From the NCBI GenBank assembly GCA_030152505.1, contig JASLJO010000302.1, forward strand, positions 1-11,423: a stretch of 11,423 nucleotides of DNA, in the 5' to 3' direction. The notes beneath the pieces were generated by a model, which saw nothing but the letters and a program-made list of their open reading frames with translations, was not told where the DNA came from and made no database searches. Made by a program: the position numbers and the translations under genes. The DNA comes from Solirubrobacterales bacterium. GTDB lineage: Bacteria; Actinomycetota; Thermoleophilia; Solirubrobacterales; 70-9. Of this stretch, positions 7,729 to 11,423 are shown in pieces. Each line of letters opens with the position of its first letter. Position 1 is the first letter of the stretch.

Positions 7729-8406
7729 ATGGCGATCGAGACCAAGGTCTTTGCCGATGCCGCCGCGGCCTCGCGCCACGCCGCCGAGCTCGTCGCCGCC
7801 GCCGGGCAGGAGGCGATCGAGGAGCGGGGCGAGTACGACCTCGCGCTGAGTGGCGGCAAGACGCCCTGGGCGATGATCGGCCTGCTCGGCGAAATGGAGG
7901 AGATGCCCTGGGAGTTCGCGCACATCTACCAGGTGGACGAGCGCGTGGCGCCGCCCGGCGACGAGGCGCGCAACCTCACCCACCTGGTGCAGATGCTCTC
8001 GATCGACCATCAGGCCGCGCTGCGGCCGATGCCGGTCACCAGCCGCGACCTCGAACTCTCGGCCGCCGAGTACGAAGTGCACGTGCCCGAGCAACTCGAC
8101 CTCGTCCACCTCGGCCTCGGGCCAGATGGACACACCGCCTCGCTCGTCCCCGGCGATTCGGTGCTCGAAGTCGACGATCGCCGCGTGGCGATGACCTGGG
8201 ACCCCTATGAAGGGCACCGCCGCATGACCCTCACCTACCCAGCGCTCGCCGCCGCCCGCCGGATTCTCTGGCTGGTGCTGGGTGAGAAGGCACGGGAGCC
8301 CCTCGCCAAGCTGCTTGCCGGCGACACCTCGATCCCCGCCGGACGGGTCGAGAACGACGACATGGTCCTCGTCTGCGACGAGGCGGCCGCCGGCAGGCCT
8401 GCCTGA
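7729..8406 (+). CDS. pgl: 6-Phosphogluconolactonase
   Basis: This enzyme hydrolyses 6-phosphogluconolactone to 6-phosphogluconate, linking zwf and gnd. The 225-residue protein has the family's sugar-phosphate-isomerase-like fold signatures: the phosphate-binding loop LSGGKTP (about 40-46), VDER (69-72) and the lactonase motif GLGPDGHTASLVPG (129-142). It belongs to the Pgl/DevB type rather than the beta-propeller YbhE type. ATG 7729 is preferred because AGGTGA (7718-7723) lies five bases upstream; GTG 7720, three codons earlier, is an alternative. It lies 25 bases after gnd and is probably co-transcribed with it. The HTH gene starts 39 bases after its stop but has a promoter-like AT-rich region of its own. 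Confidence 0.95.
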   Translation: MAIETKVFADAAAASRHAAELVAAAGQEAIEERGEYDLALSGGKTPWAMIGLLGEMEEMPWEFAHIYQVDERVAPPGDEARNLTHLVQMLSIDHQAALRPMPVTSRDLELSAAEYEVHVPEQLDLVHLGLGPDGHTASLVPGDSVLEVDDRRVAMTWDPYEGHRRMTLTYPALAAARRILWLVLGEKAREPLAKLLAGDTSIPAGRVENDDMVLVCDEAAAGRPA

Positions 8407-8416
8407 AGTCATATCG

Positions 8417-8438
8417 ATGTTAGCGAATTCGCTAACAT
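8417..8438. promoter_or_regulatory. Perfect 22-bp palindromic operator upstream of the HTH/nucleotidyltransferase pair
   Basis: ATGTTAGCGAA (8417-8427) is followed directly by its exact reverse complement (8428-8438). It lies in a locally AT-rich pocket between two GC-rich genes and overlaps a probable -10 element. An HTH gene starts eight bases downstream, so autoregulation by that protein is the natural reading. Confidence 0.75.
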
Positions 8439-8441
8439 AAT
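8436..8441 (+). promoter_or_regulatory. Possible -10 element (CATAAT) of a leaderless promoter
   Basis: CATAAT differs from TATAAT at one position and ends four bases before ATG 8446. Transcription would therefore start at or within a base or two of the start codon, and no ribosome-binding sequence is present upstream. No convincing -35 element was identified. Confidence 0.45.
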
Positions 8442-8445
8442 TTAT

Positions 8446-8769
8446 ATGTCGCTTGTGGGCGAGATACTCCTCGGCAGCGGCCTCAGCCAGGCCGAGCTTG
8501 CGCGCCGTGCAGGGATGCCACGCTCGGTCGTCAATGCATATCTGCACGGCAAGCGAGACCCTGGCGCCGCCGCACTCGAACGGCTGGCCACCGCCGGGGG
8601 TCTCGATCTCGAGCTGTCTCCGCGGAGGCCGCCGGTCGACGTCGAACGGGCCAGCAAGATCCTCGTCCAGGTCCTCGACCTTGCGGAGGCGCTCCCGTTC
8701 CGTCCCCGCCCCGAGCTCGGCTATCCGCACCTGCCCGATCGCGTTGGCAGGCAGAGGGGGGACGGATGA
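8446..8769 (+). CDS. Xre/Cro-type HTH protein, probable antitoxin and autorepressor
   Basis: This 107-residue DNA-binding protein has a compact Xre-type HTH in its first half: SQAELARRAG (14-23) as helix 2 and PRSVVNAYLHGKRDP (25-39) containing recognition helix 3, followed by AAALERLATAGG (41-52). The C-terminal half (about 60-107) has a conserved-looking helix (ASKILVQVLDLAEALPF, 69-85) and a Pro-rich tail; this is the likely partner-binding region. There is no ribosome site before ATG 8446, and a CATAAT-like -10 ends four bases upstream, consistent with a leaderless mRNA. The stop overlaps the next start in ATGA (8766-8769), so the two genes are translationally coupled. Coupling, gene order and the palindrome upstream argue for an antitoxin-toxin operon. 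It could instead simply be a regulator of its neighbour. Confidence 0.87.
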   Translation: MSLVGEILLGSGLSQAELARRAGMPRSVVNAYLHGKRDPGAAALERLATAGGLDLELSPRRPPVDVERASKILVQVLDLAEALPFRPRPELGYPHLPDRVGRQRGDG

Positions 8770-9302
8770 GCGAGCTGGTCGAAAAACTGTTCACCATCCA
8801 CGATGCGCTGACCGAGGCGGCCCTCGCCCACGCGTTTGGAGGAGCGATTGCGCTTGCCTACTGTGTCGAGGAGCCGCGAGGAACCAGGGACCTCGACGTC
8901 AACATCTTCGTCGACGCCTCCGAGGCGGAGTCGGTGCTCTCCTCCCTGCCCGACGGAGTGCGGGTGAGGAGGAAGGACATCGCCAAGGTCAAGCGCGACG
9001 GCCAGGCGCGCCTGTGGTGGAGCGACACCCCGATCGACGTCTTCCTCAACAACATCCCCCTACACGATGCCGTTGCCTCTTCAGTCGTCTGGGTGACGCT
9101 CGAAGGCCGTGACATCCCGGTGCTCGACTGCGCCTCACTTGTCATCTTCAAGGCATTTTTCGATCGCACCAAGGACTGGGCCGACATCGAGGCGATCTCA
9201 ATCGCCACTCCCGAGGACATCGAGGACGCCGCGAACACGATCGCCGACATCGTCGGTGAGAACGACCCAGCGGTCGAGAAGCTGAAGGCGCTGGCGCCTT
9301 AG
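8766..9302 (+). CDS. Nucleotidyltransferase-fold protein (AbiEii/MenT-like), probable toxin
   Basis: This 178-residue protein has the minimal nucleotidyltransferase core: GG at 25-26 in AFGGAIALAY, followed by RGTRDLDVNIFVD (38-50) with the metal-binding pair Asp42/Asp44, and a probable third carboxylate Asp91 in TPIDVFLN. The downstream segment LVIFKAFFDRTKDWADIEAI (125-144), with Lys129, Lys136, Asp137 and Asp140, matches the pattern seen after the catalytic core in AbiEii-like proteins. All three acidic positions are intact, so an active enzyme is expected. In toxin members of this superfamily the enzyme transfers nucleotides to tRNA or protein; the target here is unknown. It overlaps the HTH gene by four bases and ends 11 bases before the convergent oxidase gene, with no hairpin in the gap. 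It could alternatively be a non-toxic small-molecule nucleotidyltransferase. Confidence 0.82.
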   Translation: MSELVEKLFTIHDALTEAALAHAFGGAIALAYCVEEPRGTRDLDVNIFVDASEAESVLSSLPDGVRVRRKDIAKVKRDGQARLWWSDTPIDVFLNNIPLHDAVASSVVWVTLEGRDIPVLDCASLVIFKAFFDRTKDWADIEAISIATPEDIEDAANTIADIVGENDPAVEKLKALAP

Positions 9303-9313
9303 AACCCTCTTGT

Positions 9314-10678
9314 TCAGACCTCGCCGAGCGAGACGGCGTGGTTGCCGACCACGCGGCCCTCGGGGTCCCACTTGCGCTTGACCTCGGTGAGGCGGGCGCA
9401 GACGTCGGGCGGCAGGATCGAGTCGACGTCGCAGGGCCCCTCGACGAAGTTGAAGTAGTGGCCGTCGGCGCGCCACGGCGCCATCGTCTCGCCGATCTTG
9501 CCCAGGTGGGCGGGGATTGCCTTGCCAAGCTCGGGGGTCATCGGCATGCCGATGCTGTACATGGCGTAGCCGGCGTCGAGATGGGAGAGTGCGCCTCCGT
9601 CCTCGGCCGGGCGCCCGAGGGCGCCGCCCAGGTGGCGCAGCTCGCTGAGCAGCATCGGCGACCCCGAGTCCGGCCCGGCGATCGAGGCGAAGGCGTCGAT
9701 CGCCTCGTCGGAGAGGTCGGTCACGGTCATCCCTTCGCCGATGCCCGGCACCGGGTTCTCCGGGTCCATGTGGATCCTGCTCAGGCCCGCAGTGGGCATC
9801 CAGGCGAAGGTGTCCATGATCGTTTCGCCGATCTCGCGCAGCGGCGCGATCGTCGCTTCGCCCTGCGCCTGGGCGCCGATGCATGCCCCGTCGATCGTCA
9901 GCAGCGGCCGGCCGCGAATCGGCTCGGGCACGTCGGGAATCGGCGGCGGGGTGATGAAGCGGACAACCGAGGTGACGTCGTCGGAGAGACCTGCTGCCCA
10001 GTCGCGGTAGGTGCGCACCGCCTCGGCGCCGACCTCGGCGGGGAAGACGAGCGCCCCTGCGTAGATCTCGGCTATCGGCAGCAGCCTGACCCGCAGTGCG
10101 GTGACCACGGCGTAGCCCCCGCCCCCGCCCCGCATCGCCCAGAAGAGGTCGGGGTCGTTCTCGGCGTCGACCGTGCGTGGCTCGCCGCTCGCGTCGACCA
10201 GCTCGATCGCCGCCACCCGGTTGCAGGCGAAGCCATAGCGGCGGCCGAGCCAGCTGAGGCCACCGCCGAGCGTGTAGCCGGTCACGCCGACGTCGGGCGA
10301 GGAGCCTGGCAGCGAGCACATTCCGTGCGCGCCCGCCGCCTCGCCCAACTCGAGCGAGAGCGCTCCCGCTTCGACCCGCGCGGTGCCGGCGTCGGGGTCG
10401 ACCTCGACGCCGCGCATGCCCTCGGTCTTGAGCAGGATCGTCCCCTCCAGCGGCGCCAGCGGCGCCGCGCCGTGGCCGGTTCCCTGCGCGGCCACCTTGA
10501 GGTCGTTCGCCGCCGCGAAGCGGACGGTCGCGGCGACGTCGTCGGAGCCAGCGGCGAAGACGACGGCCTCCGGTTGCTGGTCGGCGACCAGGTTCCAGGC
10601 GGTGCGCGCCTGGTCCCAGTCGGAGTCGTCGGGGGTGGCGATCCGGCCGCCGATGGACAGCCCGGTGAAGTCGGTCAT
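9314..10678 (-). CDS. FAD-linked oxidase, berberine-bridge-enzyme type
   Basis: This is a flavin-dependent oxidase of the vanillyl-alcohol-oxidase/BBE superfamily; members oxidise sugars, alcohols or alkaloids with O2. The 454-residue product starts at ATG 10678 with AGGAGA (10690-10685) six bases upstream. The FAD-binding domain includes KVAAQGTGHGAA (61-72), where His69 is the likely covalent FAD ligand, and GSSPDVGVTGYTLGGG (125-140). The cysteine that forms the second flavin bond in bicovalent BBE members appears to be Ser here, so a single covalent bond is expected. A substrate domain follows, and the C-terminus has the BBE box YFNFVEG...RLTEVKRKWDPEGRVVGNHAV. No signal peptide is seen, so it is probably cytosolic. 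It follows rpiA by 41 bases on the same strand. The substrate is unknown; a sugar or sugar acid is only suggested by the neighbours. Confidence 0.92.
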   Translation of the reverse strand: MTDFTGLSIGGRIATPDDSDWDQARTAWNLVADQQPEAVVFAAGSDDVAATVRFAAANDLKVAAQGTGHGAAPLAPLEGTILLKTEGMRGVEVDPDAGTARVEAGALSLELGEAAGAHGMCSLPGSSPDVGVTGYTLGGGLSWLGRRYGFACNRVAAIELVDASGEPRTVDAENDPDLFWAMRGGGGGYAVVTALRVRLLPIAEIYAGALVFPAEVGAEAVRTYRDWAAGLSDDVTSVVRFITPPPIPDVPEPIRGRPLLTIDGACIGAQAQGEATIAPLREIGETIMDTFAWMPTAGLSRIHMDPENPVPGIGEGMTVTDLSDEAIDAFASIAGPDSGSPMLLSELRHLGGALGRPAEDGGALSHLDAGYAMYSIGMPMTPELGKAIPAHLGKIGETMAPWRADGHYFNFVEGPCDVDSILPPDVCARLTEVKRKWDPEGRVVGNHAVSLGEV

Positions 10679-10719
10679 CTGGGGTCTCCTGGGGTGAGAA
10701 GGTGTGGGATCGGCGAGCG

Positions 10720-11367
10720 TCAGCTCAGCTCTATGCGGTTTACCGAGTCGCCTGCCCCGACCAGGACCTCGCTCACCATATCGGGGGGGAAGAGGCCATG
10801 GGAGGAGATGCCCGGGTCGGCCTCGAGCCGGGCTGCGAGCAGGGCTGGATCGCCGATCTCGCCCCGGTAGTCGGCGATCACGCCGCCATCGGGGCTGTGG
10901 GGGACCTCGCGCAGCTCGACCTCGGGGCCGAGTCGCGCCAGGCTCGAGCGCAGGCCGAAGACGATCAGCTCCAGCGGCACCGGCGGAGTCAGCGCATCGA
11001 CCGGCTTGCTCGAGTCGGCGATGACGACGAAACGCGCGGCCGCCGCGGCGACGATCTTCTCGCGCTGGTGGGCGGCGCCGCCACCCTTGATCAGCCAGCC
11101 GTCGGGAGTCACCTGGTCGGTGCCGTCGATGGCGATGTCGAGACGCTCCAGCGAGCTGAACTCCTCGACCGGGATGCCCAGCTCGTGTGCCTGCTTCTCG
11201 GTGGCCACCGAGGTGGCGACGCAGCGGATCTCGCTCAGTCCGCGCCGAGCGATCGCCGGCAGCAGGTGGGCGACCGTGGACCCGGTCCCGAGCCCGACGG
11301 TCATCCCGTCCTCGACCAGCTCCGCCGCGGCTTCCGCCGCGATCTGCTTCTCCTCGTCGGCCCCCAT
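10720..11367 (-). CDS. rpiA: Ribose-5-phosphate isomerase A
   Basis: This enzyme interconverts ribulose 5-phosphate and ribose 5-phosphate, completing the oxidative pentose phosphate route served by zwf, pgl and gnd nearby. The 215-residue product has the phosphate loop GLGTGSTVAHL (25-35), DGTDQV (81-86), LIKGGGAAHQREKIV (92-106) and VIADSSK (115-121). With ATG 11367 the catalytic residues fall at Asp81, Asp84, Lys94 and Glu103, the same numbers as in E. coli RpiA, which strongly supports this start over the in-frame ATG at 11409. The usual DGADE is DGTDQ here, a change next to, not at, the key acids. The ribosome site is weak. It is followed by the FAD oxidase gene after 41 bases, and a perfect palindrome lies 29 bases upstream. 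Confidence 0.95.
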   Translation of the reverse strand: MGADEEKQIAAEAAAELVEDGMTVGLGTGSTVAHLLPAIARRGLSEIRCVATSVATEKQAHELGIPVEEFSSLERLDIAIDGTDQVTPDGWLIKGGGAAHQREKIVAAAAARFVVIADSSKPVDALTPPVPLELIVFGLRSSLARLGPEVELREVPHSPDGGVIADYRGEIGDPALLAARLEADPGISSHGLFPPDMVSEVLVGAGDSVNRIELS

Positions 11368-11395
11368 CGGCGCGCACTCTAGGGGACGTGCCGGT

Positions 11396-11423
11396 GCTCC
11401 ACGGTCCATATGGACCGTGGAGC
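11396..11423. repeat. Perfect palindrome of at least 28 bp at the right edge
   Basis: GCTCCACGGTCCAT (11396-11409) is followed with no spacer by its exact reverse complement (11410-11423), where the window stops. The palindrome may continue beyond the edge, since the next pair would need an A at 11424. It lies just upstream of rpiA and could be an operator, or a fold-back artefact if the contig ends here. Confidence 0.7.

Noticed and set aside
9303..9313. A terminator between the nucleotidyltransferase and FAD oxidase genes
   Set aside because: The gap is only 11 bases and contains no inverted repeat.
9338..10870. A 510-codon open frame on the plus strand opposite the FAD oxidase and the end of rpiA
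   Set aside because: Shadow of the oxidase gene; no domain, no ribosome site, and composition typical of an antisense GC-rich frame.
10679..11377. An N-terminal extension of the FAD oxidase by 233 codons
   Set aside because: The extension overlaps rpiA in another frame and is Arg/Gly-rich noise; ATG 10678 has a proper ribosome site and begins the conserved fold.

Overview
The window is GC-rich (about two-thirds G+C by eye), with GTG/ATG starts, strong GGAGG-type ribosome sites on several genes, and a three-gene EfeUOB-type iron system alongside DtxR-like iron boxes. This fits a high-GC Gram-positive bacterium, plausibly an actinobacterium such as a member of Thermoleophilia/Solirubrobacterales. 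The placement is inferred from protein style only; there is no rRNA or marker gene here to test it. All recognisable genes are chromosomal housekeeping or metabolic genes apart from one small toxin-antitoxin-like pair. No tRNA, rRNA, CRISPR array, transposase or phage gene was seen, and no gap between genes exceeds 300 bases.

Region 1 (1-1579): the N-terminal part of a RecQ-family DNA helicase runs off the left edge on the minus strand. Divergent from it are two small plus-strand genes of unknown function: a membrane-anchored coiled-coil protein, and a Lys/Ser-rich protein with a glycine-rich hydrophobic segment. A 20-bp perfect inverted repeat follows and separates them from the convergent iron genes.

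Region 2 (1725-5192): a ferrous-iron uptake locus on the minus strand in the order efeU (permease), efeB (Tat-exported DyP-type heme peroxidase), efeO (cupredoxin-M75 lipoprotein). A hairpin follows efeB. Matching TTAGG-N4-CCTAA palindromes lie just upstream of both efeU and efeO, suggesting two transcription units controlled by one iron-responsive repressor.

Region 3 (5207-8406): the oxidative pentose phosphate pathway. zwf (glucose-6-phosphate dehydrogenase, minus strand) is divergent from gnd (short-form 6-phosphogluconate dehydrogenase) and pgl (6-phosphogluconolactonase) across 85 bases. rpiA (ribose-5-phosphate isomerase A) at the far right completes the route from glucose 6-phosphate to ribose 5-phosphate.

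Region 4 (8417-9302): a two-gene HTH / nucleotidyltransferase pair resembling a toxin-antitoxin module, placed between pgl and the rpiA unit. A perfect 22-bp palindrome covers its probable promoter. The first gene appears to be read from a leaderless or nearly leaderless transcript. This is the most interesting element in the window.

Region 5 (9314-11423): an apparent minus-strand operon of rpiA followed by a berberine-bridge-type FAD-linked oxidase. The window ends inside a perfect palindrome of at least 28 bp just upstream of rpiA.
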